Assembly (NCBI GenBank): GCA_045106235.1
Contig: JBGCEJ010000019.1
Span: forward strand, 22,214 to 86,213
DNA: 64,000 bases
Reading direction: 5' to 3'
Origin: UBA4427 sp045106235
GTDB lineage: Bacteria; Myxococcota_A; UBA9160; UBA4427
The position numbers and the translations under genes are program-made. Every line of letters starts with the position of its first letter. Position 1 is the stretch's first letter. The notes under the pieces were generated by a model. It saw nothing but the letters and a program-made list of their open reading frames with translations, did no database searches and was not told where the DNA came from. Shown here piece by piece: positions 16,701-24,564 of the stretch.

Positions 16701-18095
16701 CTAGAATAAAACACCCGCGACATACCAAAGGAAGAAAGCCGCCAGGAAAAGCGTGATCCCAAAAAGCGCAACCAACCAAAGGCGACCCATCATCCCGCTG
16801 GGGCGATCCGCGCCAAGGTAGGCGGCGCTTTTTTGCAGCAAGCAGAATCCGAGATAGGCCGCAGGCAGAAAGAGACCGCAGATAATATTCGTCGGGATCG
16901 CCACCCAAACCGCGAGATCACTCCAGTAGACGGACCCAAGGACACCCGGAATCGGGAGCCAGGTCGCGAATCGATGTGCCCGACTCCCCACCCGAAGGTC
17001 AAAGAGCTCCACTCCCACGAACCCACAGGTCAGCATTTGCAGCGTAATCGAGGAAAGCGCCATCCCTAACACACCGAGACCGAAGACAAGACGGCCGGCG
17101 AACGGTCCCACCCCCCGCGCCAGCACCCTTGCGGCCTCAACCGGCGAAAGCCGTAAACCATCGTAGGCAGGGTCTACGTGAAGCGTATTCGCCGTCGCGA
17201 TAACGACGAGGCTCATCGCAATGACGTAGGGCACGAACATGCCGAGCACGAGGTCTACCTGAGAGAGTTCGCGATGCGCCCGGCCCCAGCCCCGAGCGAG
17301 AAGCGTGTACGGGAAAAGGAAAACCATGTTGATTCCGACTGCAGCGGAGAGCCCAGACAAGATCAACGTCACCGCCGCAACGCCCGCACGAGAGTCCGGA
17401 ACTTCGAAGGTCAAAAATCCGCGGGCCAGCGCGCCCCAATCTGAAATACCTGTCCGCAGGACGACCCAGCCGAAACAGAGCACGATGCCCCAGACCATCA
17501 CGAGAAGCGCGCGTTCATAGGCGCGCACGGCCCCCGGCGAGCGGCCGTATAACCCCGAGATCAGGACCGCCCAGACCAAGACGCAACCGCCCGCAACGAT
17601 CGGAGGAAAGTCCGCCCAACCCAGTAGGTCCGCCATATCCACAAGAACCGCCGAGGCGAGCGCGTACTGAGGAAACTGCCAGATGATGGAAGAGAGGAGA
17701 GCGCCAATCGCCCAGGCCCACGCGAAGAACGGACCCGCATGCTCCCGCATCGCGGGCCAGGGACGCTGCCCCGTAGAAAGCGTCTGCCAAGAGATCGCGG
17801 CGAGCATGCAGAGCCCCATCAGCATTGAAACGGGCGCCACCCAGAGCAGCGCGTAACCAAAAAGCGCCCCCGCATAGAGCGCCGCCGAAACGGATCCGCC
17901 GCCGAGCGTCATCGCGCTCTGAAGCACCCCCGGTCCCAAGAGTTTCAGATAGCCGCGAAGCCGCTCGCCCGCAGGGGCCTCGGCCAATCGCTCAAGCAGC
18001 GCGCGCTCGGCGGCCAGCGCTTCCGGGTTTGGAGGACTCGCCATCCGCAAGCCCTCAAAGCGCTCGCGCCCTCCCTCTTCTTCCTGCATGTGCAT
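16701..18095 (-). CDS. Nramp-like divalent metal transporter family protein lacking canonical metal-site motifs
   Basis: An integral membrane protein with about 11 hydrophobic segments and the Nramp-type opening KLLGPGVLQSAMTLGGG. In true Nramp metal importers the first helix carries DPGN and the sixth MPHN; here the corresponding segments read SAMTLGGGSV and INMVFLFPYTL, so the classical Mn/Fe site is missing. It belongs with the Nramp-related proteins whose substrate is not settled. Several starts are possible: 18152, 18095 and 18044. The residues before the first helix are a polar Glu-rich leader either way; 18095 is used with low certainty. It lies upstream of the glycerate-kinase-like gene on the same strand. 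Confidence 0.8.
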   Translation of the reverse strand: MHMQEEEGGRERFEGLRMASPPNPEALAAERALLERLAEAPAGERLRGYLKLLGPGVLQSAMTLGGGSVSAALYAGALFGYALLWVAPVSMLMGLCMLAAISWQTLSTGQRPWPAMREHAGPFFAWAWAIGALLSSIIWQFPQYALASAVLVDMADLLGWADFPPIVAGGCVLVWAVLISGLYGRSPGAVRAYERALLVMVWGIVLCFGWVVLRTGISDWGALARGFLTFEVPDSRAGVAAVTLILSGLSAAVGINMVFLFPYTLLARGWGRAHRELSQVDLVLGMFVPYVIAMSLVVIATANTLHVDPAYDGLRLSPVEAARVLARGVGPFAGRLVFGLGVLGMALSSITLQMLTCGFVGVELFDLRVGSRAHRFATWLPIPGVLGSVYWSDLAVWVAIPTNIICGLFLPAAYLGFCLLQKSAAYLGADRPSGMMGRLWLVALFGITLFLAAFFLWYVAGVLF

Positions 18096-18205
18096 TGCGA
18101 ACTCGCCCCCGGAGACACGATACGCCATCCCAGTTCGAAGCGGGCGCCACATCCCGGCTGTGGGCTCGGCCCCGCTACACGCAGAACCGGTTCAAGTCGG
18201 GACCG

Positions 18206-18236
18206 TTCAACCAAGTCGCCCCGCACCTTGTATACT
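18206..18236 (+). promoter_or_regulatory. Candidate promoter for the YbjQ-YbjQ-M48 operon
   Basis: TATACT (18231-18236) is a good -10 box, with TTCAAC (18206-18211) as a -35 at 19 bases. It would give a leader of about 130 bases before the ATG at 18372. The spacing is slightly long, so this is a suggestion only. Confidence 0.35.
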
Positions 18237-18371
18237 CCGGCAACAAGACCGCAACGCACAGGCAGATGCGCAGGGATGCTAGGCCCAGGGTTTCAACTCA
18301 AGGCCCGCTGCGCGGACGTCGATCCAAGACCTCTATCCGCGGCAAGCCAAGCCGCCCAAGGAGCGATCCGA

Positions 18372-18689
18372 ATGATCCTGTCGAATACCGATGAAGTCCC
18401 AGGCCAGAAAATCGACGCCTTCTACGGCGTGGTTTCCGGAAGCACCGTCCGCACCAAGCATGTCGGCCGTGACATCATGGCCAGCATCAAGAACATTTTC
18501 GGAGGCGAGCTCAAGGGCTACACCGAACTTCTCCATGATGCGCGCGAGGAAGCGATCGAACGCATGGTGCAGCAAGCGGAGTCTCTCGGTGCCAACGCCG
18601 TGATCAATGTCCGCTTCTCAACAAGCTCGGTCGCCCAAGGCGCCGCCGAACTCTTCGCCTACGGCACCGCTGTCACGGTCACTCAGTAA
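18372..18689 (+). CDS. YbjQ family (UPF0145, heavy-metal-binding domain) protein
   Basis: A 105-residue stand-alone YbjQ domain: ILSNTDEVPG at the start, then YGVVSGSTV, GGELKGYTELLHDAREEAI, LGANAVINVRFSTSS and a final FAYGTAVTV, the core order of this family. YbjQ proteins form small oligomers and the heavy-metal label comes from domain databases; the true role is unknown. The ATG at 18372 has AAGGAG upstream and the first YbjQ strand begins at once, so the longer open frame is rejected. Its stop shares one base with the next start (TAATG), so translation is coupled to a membrane YbjQ and an M48 protease. Confidence 0.9.
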   Translation: MILSNTDEVPGQKIDAFYGVVSGSTVRTKHVGRDIMASIKNIFGGELKGYTELLHDAREEAIERMVQQAESLGANAVINVRFSTSSVAQGAAELFAYGTAVTVTQ

Positions 18690-19171
18690 TGGATCCGGGC
18701 CTCATCAATATCGTCTTCCTGCTCGTCAGCCTTCTTGTGGCTTTCGCGATTGGGGAGTGGATCGAACGCCGTCATTACAAGAGCATCCGGGCACGCGAGC
18801 TCGAATGCAAAGATCTTCCGACCGTCACGCTTGAACGACTGCCCGTTCCAGAGGGCTGGGCCTATCAGTCCGCCGGCATGATGACTGGCCATGTCGTCAT
18901 CTCTGTGGACTATTTCAAGCGCTTCGTCGCAGGACTGCGACAGCTCTTCGGCGGACGAATGCGCACGTATGAGACGCTGATGGATCGCGCACGACGCGAA
19001 GCGATCCTGCGGCTCAAGAAAAAAGCGCAGGATCAGGGCTACCATGCGATCGTCAATCTGCGCATCGAATCGAGCCGCCTCGCCAGCTCGACGCGAAAGG
19101 GAAAAGGCACGGCGGGCGTCGAGGTCTTGGCCTTCGGTACCGGCGTTCGGATGGAGAAAGTCCAAGCCTAA
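18689..19171 (+). CDS. Membrane-anchored YbjQ-like protein
   Basis: A 160-residue protein with one N-terminal membrane segment (about residues 5-22), a short charged linker and a YbjQ domain: VISVDYFKRFVAGLRQLFGG, YETLMDRARREAILRLKKKA, GYHAIVNLRIESS, and VLAFGTGVRM. It is a paralogue of the preceding soluble protein that has gained a membrane anchor. Start and stop both overlap their neighbours by one base (TAATG on each side), a strong sign that all three proteins are made together. With a membrane M48 protease downstream, the YbjQ pair may sense, bind or present something to the protease; this is inference. Confidence 0.88.
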   Translation: MDPGLINIVFLLVSLLVAFAIGEWIERRHYKSIRARELECKDLPTVTLERLPVPEGWAYQSAGMMTGHVVISVDYFKRFVAGLRQLFGGRMRTYETLMDRARREAILRLKKKAQDQGYHAIVNLRIESSRLASSTRKGKGTAGVEVLAFGTGVRMEKVQA

Positions 19172-20106
19172 TGCGGTATGAATCGGGCCTCCCCGACGAT
19201 CAGGTCAATGTAAGTGAGGGCTCGGCAATCCGGGAAGCAGGCCTCCTCGTCGTCGGCTTCGTGGTCACCGCGTTCGTCATCACCGCGATTCTGGCGCTCT
19301 CCATCGAAGCCATCGTCCCGCTCGTCCCCCCGAGCCTTGAGGTGCGCGTCTTCGGCAAGATCGCGGATCTCGCTTCCGAAGAAGAGAGCGAAGAAGACGG
19401 TGTCCTCGAGGAAATCGAAGACGACCGAACTCAGCGGGTTCAGGCCCTGGTCGACCGGATGGCCGTCCACTGGACCGACTCACCCTACCCCGGCTTCCAC
19501 GTGTTCATCATGGATGACCCAATGCCGAACGCCTTCGCCCTTCCCGGCGGAATGATCGGCGTGACCAGCGGATTGCTCGACCGCATCGAGACCGAAAACG
19601 AGCTCGCTTTCATTTTGGGTCATGAGCTCGGACACTTCGCGGGCCGTGACCACCTGCGCGGTCTCGGCAGAGGCCTTGCCCTCTCCATCTTCTGGATGGC
19701 CACAGGAATCAGTGGCGACCAAATCGAAAGCCTGGCTTCCTCGGCGAGCGCCTTCTCGTCTCGCCACTTCGATCGAAATCAAGAAAGCGATGCTGACTTC
19801 TTCGGCGTCCGCCTCCTCGCTGCGGAATACGGCCATGCGACCGGGCCAACCGCCGTGTTCGAACGTGTCCTCGTCGACCCGGAAGCGGCCGAAGCCGAAG
19901 AACAAGAAGACGGGGATCGCGACGCACGCGAGCAGACACCCGGGAGTCTTGAGCGCCTCGCCGGATACCTCTCAACACATCCGCTTGGGCCCGATCGAAT
20001 CCGCGCCCTCGACGCCTTGATCAAGGATGAAGGCTGGGCCAGCGACGGCCCACAGACCGCCTGGGTAGCAACAGACGACGGCATCGATCCGACGGCGCAG
20101 CCTTAG
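19171..20106 (+). CDS. M48 family membrane metallopeptidase
   Basis: A 311-residue zinc protease with one membrane segment at about residues 25-52, an acidic linker, and the catalytic HELGH at 151-155 with the third zinc ligand in ESDAD (205-209). This is the layout of HtpX/BepA/Oma1-type M48 peptidases that act in envelope quality control. An Asp/Glu-rich segment near residues 235-250 precedes the C-terminal HPLGPDRIRALD motif. It is the last gene of the YbjQ operon, starting in TAATG. The stop lies in the small palindrome GCCTTAGGC. Whether the protease domain faces the periplasm or cytoplasm cannot be decided from one segment. Confidence 0.93.
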   Translation: MRYESGLPDDQVNVSEGSAIREAGLLVVGFVVTAFVITAILALSIEAIVPLVPPSLEVRVFGKIADLASEEESEEDGVLEEIEDDRTQRVQALVDRMAVHWTDSPYPGFHVFIMDDPMPNAFALPGGMIGVTSGLLDRIETENELAFILGHELGHFAGRDHLRGLGRGLALSIFWMATGISGDQIESLASSASAFSSRHFDRNQESDADFFGVRLLAAEYGHATGPTAVFERVLVDPEAAEAEEQEDGDRDAREQTPGSLERLAGYLSTHPLGPDRIRALDALIKDEGWASDGPQTAWVATDDGIDPTAQP

Positions 20107-20114
20107 GCGACGCC

Positions 20115-20123
20115 GGGGGGGGG
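20115..20123. repeat. G9 homopolymer
   Basis: Nine consecutive G residues nine bases after the M48 stop codon. Such runs are prone to slippage or sequencing error; here it is non-coding. Confidence 0.8.
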
Positions 20124-20145
20124 ACGACGGGGCCGCTGCGCCTTA

Positions 20146-20174
20146 GACCTTGGACCGTCGACCTTGGGACCGTC
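20146..20174. repeat. Short tandem repeat, 14/15-bp unit, two copies
   Basis: GACCTTGGACCGTC (20146-20159) is followed directly by GACCTTGGGACCGTC (20160-20174), in the gap between convergent M48 and MFS genes. It is one of several unrelated tandem repeats at gene 3' ends in this window. Confidence 0.75.
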
Positions 20175-20187
20175 TACCGCGGACTGC

Positions 20188-21597
20188 CTAGTCCCGGGCA
20201 CTTTCGAGGTCAGCGCGAAACGTGCGCGACGCGAAGGCGCTTGCGATGGCTCCGAGAACGATCGCGGAGCTGATCCAGACCAGGGCCCAGCGAATCGCTT
20301 CGTTCCCATAAATCGGCTCGAGCCGGACGTTGAGATCCCCGATCAGCAGCGGGCCAAGCGCGGACCCAACGCCAGAACCTGCAAGGGAGAAGAGTGCGGC
20401 CGCCGAAGCCCGCATCCGCAGGCGGGAGAGCCCCTGCACCGCCGCCAGAAAAGGCGCGCTGTACATCGCCCCTAAAACGGAAGCGCCCACGCTAAACAGA
20501 AACGCGACGGGTAAGGCGGGAAGCCCTCCAGGAAGGGCAATCCGATGCTCGGGGGGCCAAAGCAGAAAGGCCATTAAAAAGGGGATCGAACTCATCATCC
20601 CAAGGATCGGAACAAAGAGATGCGCCCGCGCATCGCTCTTAGTCCAGCGATCACACAACCATGCGCCGAGGAAGAGGCCGAGCGCAGAGGGAAAAGGCGT
20701 CGTGAGGAAGTACCAGGTCCCGGCCTCTCCAGAACCCATTTCAAAAACCCGGCGAATAAAGGTGGGCTCCCACATATTCTTCCCGGTCGAGTACAACGAC
20801 GCAAAGACATGCGCCACAAGCAGCCAGCGCATCGAAGGCAGAGAGACGAGATAGCGGCAATCCTCGAGCAGCGTCCCCCGCGCCTCCCCCGAGACATCTC
20901 GCCCTTCCATCGCCCCCCGCGCTGGCTCTCGGATCGTGAAACGAAAGACGAGGGCAACGATCAAACCGGGAACGCCCGCGATCAGGAAGGCAGCCCGCCA
21001 GCCCCAGATTTCATTCACCCAGCCCCCACCCGCCATCCCGACCGCAAGACCGAGTACTGCGCCAATCGAAATCAGCGAAAGGCCGCGGCTCCTCTGCTCA
21101 GGGGGCACTGAATCCGAAATCAGAGATTGAAGGGCGGGACTCGCACTCGCTTCTCCCAGCCCGACGCCCATGCGCATCGCGAAGAGCTGAACGAAAGACT
21201 GTGTCCACGCCGTCGCCAGCGTAAAGCAGCTCCAAGCGAAGAGCCCCAGCGCGATCACGTTGCGCCGAATTCCTCCGTCGGCCCACCGCGCCAGCGGCAG
21301 AACCGAGAGCGAGTACACGACCGTAAACGAGGGGCCCATGATCCACCCCAGCTGCAGATCCGTCAGCCCGAGATCCGCCTTGATGTCTTCCAGCAGAATC
21401 GAAACGATAAAGCGGTCGACCGTACTCAACAGCATCACACCCACGACGAGCGTGAGCATGTACCGCGTATAGCGGGCGCTCGGCCGTGGCGGAGCCGGAG
21501 CCGGAGCCGGAGAAGTAGAAGACTGCCCGGAAGTCGATTCGGGCGCCAGCGCAGAAGCGTCGGAAGTGGAGGAGCTCTCGATTGGGACATCGGGCAT
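20188..21597 (-). CDS. MFS transporter (spinster-like)
   Basis: A 469-residue major facilitator with 12 expected membrane segments. After a Ser/Thr/Pro/Ala-rich cytoplasmic leader of about 40 residues, the first helix ends STVDRFIVSILLEDIKADLG, and the segment ARWADGGIRRNVIALGLFAW carries the loop 2-3 signature typical of spinster-type (lipid or small organic anion) carriers. The leader includes a Pro-Ala repeat encoded by reiterated GGAGCC (about 21493-21515). The stop lies in the inverted repeat GGACT-GCCT-AGTCC (20181-20194). Substrate unknown; it could import the compounds handled by nearby SDR and aldo/keto reductase genes. Confidence 0.93.
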   Translation of the reverse strand: MPDVPIESSSTSDASALAPESTSGQSSTSPAPAPAPPRPSARYTRYMLTLVVGVMLLSTVDRFIVSILLEDIKADLGLTDLQLGWIMGPSFTVVYSLSVLPLARWADGGIRRNVIALGLFAWSCFTLATAWTQSFVQLFAMRMGVGLGEASASPALQSLISDSVPPEQRSRGLSLISIGAVLGLAVGMAGGGWVNEIWGWRAAFLIAGVPGLIVALVFRFTIREPARGAMEGRDVSGEARGTLLEDCRYLVSLPSMRWLLVAHVFASLYSTGKNMWEPTFIRRVFEMGSGEAGTWYFLTTPFPSALGLFLGAWLCDRWTKSDARAHLFVPILGMMSSIPFLMAFLLWPPEHRIALPGGLPALPVAFLFSVGASVLGAMYSAPFLAAVQGLSRLRMRASAAALFSLAGSGVGSALGPLLIGDLNVRLEPIYGNEAIRWALVWISSAIVLGAIASAFASRTFRADLESARD

Positions 21598-21774
21598 TGG
21601 CAGGAAGCCTAGACCAACGCGCCCGCGAATGGGAAAGAGATTCCCAGAGCCCTTTGCCTACGATTTTCGCGAATGCTGAGGCTGAACCCCGGAAATGCGC
21701 CGAAGATGAAGTGCGGGAAAACTGGGGAGAACGGGAGACAGCCGGAGAGCAAGACCCGAAGGCGAAAAGGCCGA

Positions 21775-22551
21775 CTAACGAAGGACGCCGCCGCCGTCCA
21801 CCATGACACCCTGCCCATTCACGCGGCTCGCCATATCGGAGCAGAGCCAGACCGCCGTTTCCCCGACCTCCTCGGGGCGACCCAGAACGCCGCCCGGAAC
21901 GGTCTTTTCCAACATCTTGCGGTAGCCCGGCCCGTTCACCTCGAAGGAGGCCTTCAGCATCTCCGTCTCCGTAATTCCAGGCAGCACCGAATTGCAGCGA
22001 ATTCCATGCGAGATGTATTCCTGGGCCACGTTTTTCATGAGACCGACGACGCCATGCTTCGCCGCGGTGTAGTGCGGCTGCCCCGGCGCCGGAACGACTG
22101 CTGCTCCGGAGGAGACGTTTACGATCGCTCCCCGACCGGCGCCCAGCGGCTCCTGCGTCACCATCTGCGCAAGCTCTTGCTTCATACAGAGAAAGACACT
22201 CGTTAGGTTCACTCGAATCATGCGATGCCATTCTTCGAGCGGCATCTCGTGAAACGTATGATGCGCGCTCGAAATCCCCGCGTTGTTCATCGCCGCGTCG
22301 AGACGACCGAACCGCGAGACCGTTTCGGCAACCATCGCCTTAACCGAATCCTCATCCGCAACATCGGCCTCGATCGCAAAGGCTTCGCCGCCGGCAGACT
22401 CGATCAGCTGGACGGTCTCCCGCGCGCCCTCCCCGTTCAAGTCGACCACGGCAACCTTCGCCCCTTCGCGCGCAAAAATCTCGGCGCTCGCGCGGCCTAT
22501 CCCGCTTCCCGCACCGGTGACCAGCGCTACGCGGCCTTCATGCATGCCCAT
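21775..22551 (-). CDS. SDR family oxidoreductase
   Basis: A 258-residue classical SDR: TGAGSGIGRAS near residue 11, NNAGIS, catalytic Ser in VSSGAA, YTAAKHG and a VNGQGVMVDGGGVLR end. ATG 22551 is preferred to a TTG at 22563 because GGAGG lies just upstream of it. It is 35 bases downstream of an aldo/keto reductase on the same strand; together they may act on the same carbonyl substrate. About 177 bases without a gene separate it from the MFS transporter; that gap holds only a small GGGAA-TTCCC dyad. Confidence 0.92.
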   Translation of the reverse strand: MGMHEGRVALVTGAGSGIGRASAEIFAREGAKVAVVDLNGEGARETVQLIESAGGEAFAIEADVADEDSVKAMVAETVSRFGRLDAAMNNAGISSAHHTFHEMPLEEWHRMIRVNLTSVFLCMKQELAQMVTQEPLGAGRGAIVNVSSGAAVVPAPGQPHYTAAKHGVVGLMKNVAQEYISHGIRCNSVLPGITETEMLKASFEVNGPGYRKMLEKTVPGGVLGRPEEVGETAVWLCSDMASRVNGQGVMVDGGGVLR

Positions 22552-22586
22552 TCGAACCTCCAAACCTCATTGAGACGGCGCCGCAG

Positions 22587-23540
22587 CTACCCCTTGAGCG
22601 CCTTATCCACGGCTCGGAGCACTTCCTTCGGAAGATCGCCCCGCGTCGCCTTCGCATTCATTTCGACCTGCTCCGGACGGGTCGCGCCCGCAATCACCGA
22701 GGACACCACGGGCTGACTCGCAAGCCAAGAAAGCGCCAGCTCAACGATCCCAATCCCCGCCTGGGCAGCGACCTTCTCAAGCATTTCCACTCGGGCCAGC
22801 GTGTCGTCCGCAACGAAATGCCCGTACATCCCTTCAAACATCGCCTTGCCCGCGCCGCCGTACCGGCTGTCCTGGGAAGGCGCTTCGCCGCGCTTGTACT
22901 TCCCCGTCAACGCCCCCGACGCCAGTGGAAAATAGGGCAGCAGTCCGAGACCATGATGTTCACAGGCAGGAACGACCTCGGCCTCGACGTCTCGGTTGAT
23001 CAGGCTCCATTCGTTTTGCGCCGTAACGAACGGCCGAAGTCCGCGGTCCTTCGCCGTCCAAGCCGCGTCAGAGATCTGCCATCCCGCAAGATTCGAGCAG
23101 CCGATGTACCGCACCTTCCCCTGGTCGACGAGAGTGTTCATCGCGTCCAGCGTCTCCGCGATCGGCGTACTCGCATCGGGGATATGCAAAATCAGCACAT
23201 CGATATAATCCGTGCCCAGCCGTGTTAGGCTCGCCTCGGCCGCCTGCAGGCAGTAGCGACGCGAACCACCCTGCATGAACGGGCCCTCCCCCATCGGGAC
23301 GCCGAATTTGGTCGAAACGATCGCTTCTCCCCGGCGCGACCCAAGCGCTCGGCCCAAGAAGGTCTCGGAATTCCCCGCGCCGTAGCAATCCGCCGTATCG
23401 AAGAAGTTGATGCCGGCATCCAGGGCCGTGCCCACGACGCGTTCGGAAGCGGCTTCGTCGATCGTCATTCCGAAATTGTTGCAACCCAGTCCCGCAAGCG
23501 AGGTTTTGAGTCCTGATTGGCCAAGGGTCCTGAGTTCCAT
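22587..23540 (-). CDS. Aldo/keto reductase
   Basis: A 317-residue NADPH-type aldo/keto reductase with a complete catalytic tetrad: Asp in FFDTADCYG, the Tyr of the same motif, Lys in VSTKFG and His in VLILHIPD. The start ELRTLGQSGLKTSLAGLG and the SWLASQPVVSSVIAGA end are standard for the potassium-channel-beta/YhdN-type group. ATG 23540 has AGGAG upstream; the long upstream open frame is antisense to the promoter region of the next gene. It is the first gene of a pair with an SDR. Substrate unknown. Confidence 0.93.
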   Translation of the reverse strand: MELRTLGQSGLKTSLAGLGCNNFGMTIDEAASERVVGTALDAGINFFDTADCYGAGNSETFLGRALGSRRGEAIVSTKFGVPMGEGPFMQGGSRRYCLQAAEASLTRLGTDYIDVLILHIPDASTPIAETLDAMNTLVDQGKVRYIGCSNLAGWQISDAAWTAKDRGLRPFVTAQNEWSLINRDVEAEVVPACEHHGLGLLPYFPLASGALTGKYKRGEAPSQDSRYGGAGKAMFEGMYGHFVADDTLARVEMLEKVAAQAGIGIVELALSWLASQPVVSSVIAGATRPEQVEMNAKATRGDLPKEVLRAVDKALKG

Positions 23541-23712
23541 GTCGTTTGCTCCTAAGGAAAGAGTGAAGACAGGCCGCCGAAGATCTCCCACCCCGGCCTG
23601 CGCGATTCGCCTATGGTGTATAGCAAGTTCAAAGAGCCCCTCGCGACGCCCTGCGACATCCCTTTGCAGCAGGTCAGTCGAGCGAGGGCCAACCCGAGCA
23701 CCGGAGCCATTC

Positions 23713-24564
23713 ATGCACGAGCCCAACGCGACTTCTCTCCATGGCCAAACTGCCGTCGTCACAGGCGGAGGCGGAGGCATTGGGCGATCCATCGCGGAGA
23801 CCTTCGCTGCTCACGGCGCCCAGGTCGTGATCGCTGATAAGCAGGGCGACCGCGCCACCGAGGTCGCCGCCGGCATCGAGTCCCGGGGCGGCAAGGCGCT
23901 GGCCTGCGCGGTCGATATCGTCACCGCCGACGGCGTCGACGCGATGAGTGCAGCCGCGCTCGACCGTTTCGGCCAGGTCGACATCCTCGTCAACAATGTC
24001 GGCAATTTCATGCCCGGTGCTGGACCGTTCCTCAGCTCGACCGAAGCCGATTGGGAATCACTGTACGAAGTGAATTTGAAACATATCTTGCGCTGCACCA
24101 AGGCCCTCGCACCACAAATGGTCGAGCGCGGCCAAGGCTCCATCATCAACATCTCGACCATCGAGACCTTTCGCGGGATCCCAAACAACGCGATTTACTC
24201 GGCCTTCAAAACCGGCATCACCGCCTTTACGCGCAGCTTCGCGCTCGAGGTCGCGCCCCATGGCGTCCGCGTGAACGCCATCGCCCCAGAAACCACCGAC
24301 ACCGACCAGGTCCCCGTTCAAAAATGGATCCCGGAAGAAAACAAGGATCAGATTCCCTACATGATTCCCCTTGGCCGCTTCGGGAAGCCAGACGATCATG
24401 CCGGGGCCGCACTCTTTCTCGCCTCAGAACTTTCGTCCTGGGTGACAGGCATAACACTTCCCGTGGATGGCGGCGCCATCGCTGCCAGTGGGTTCTACCG
24501 CGTCGCGAAGGGCGGCTGGACGAACGCGCCCGTCATTTCGGAACCGGGGATCCAAGCACGATGA
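23713..24564 (+). CDS. SDR family oxidoreductase
   Basis: A 283-residue SDR with TGGGGGIGRSI near residue 18, NNVGNF, a catalytic Ser in ISTIET and YSAFK, so the Tyr-Lys pair is present. It carries about 30 extra residues after the usual VTGITLPVDGG, ending in an Arg tail. The ATG at 23713 has GGAG upstream; the open frame runs 102 codons further without coding character. The stop overlaps the amidohydrolase start as ATGA, so it is the first gene of a coupled catabolic operon and is the cytoplasmic member of an otherwise exported set. Confidence 0.92.
   Translation: MHEPNATSLHGQTAVVTGGGGGIGRSIAETFAAHGAQVVIADKQGDRATEVAAGIESRGGKALACAVDIVTADGVDAMSAAALDRFGQVDILVNNVGNFMPGAGPFLSSTEADWESLYEVNLKHILRCTKALAPQMVERGQGSIINISTIETFRGIPNNAIYSAFKTGITAFTRSFALEVAPHGVRVNAIAPETTDTDQVPVQKWIPEENKDQIPYMIPLGRFGKPDDHAGAALFLASELSSWVTGITLPVDGGAIAASGFYRVAKGGWTNAPVISEPGIQAR

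Noticed and set aside
24051..24560. Upstream extension of the exported amidohydrolase frame
   Set aside because: It lies in another frame inside the SDR gene; the signal peptide begins at 24561 in an ATGA overlap.
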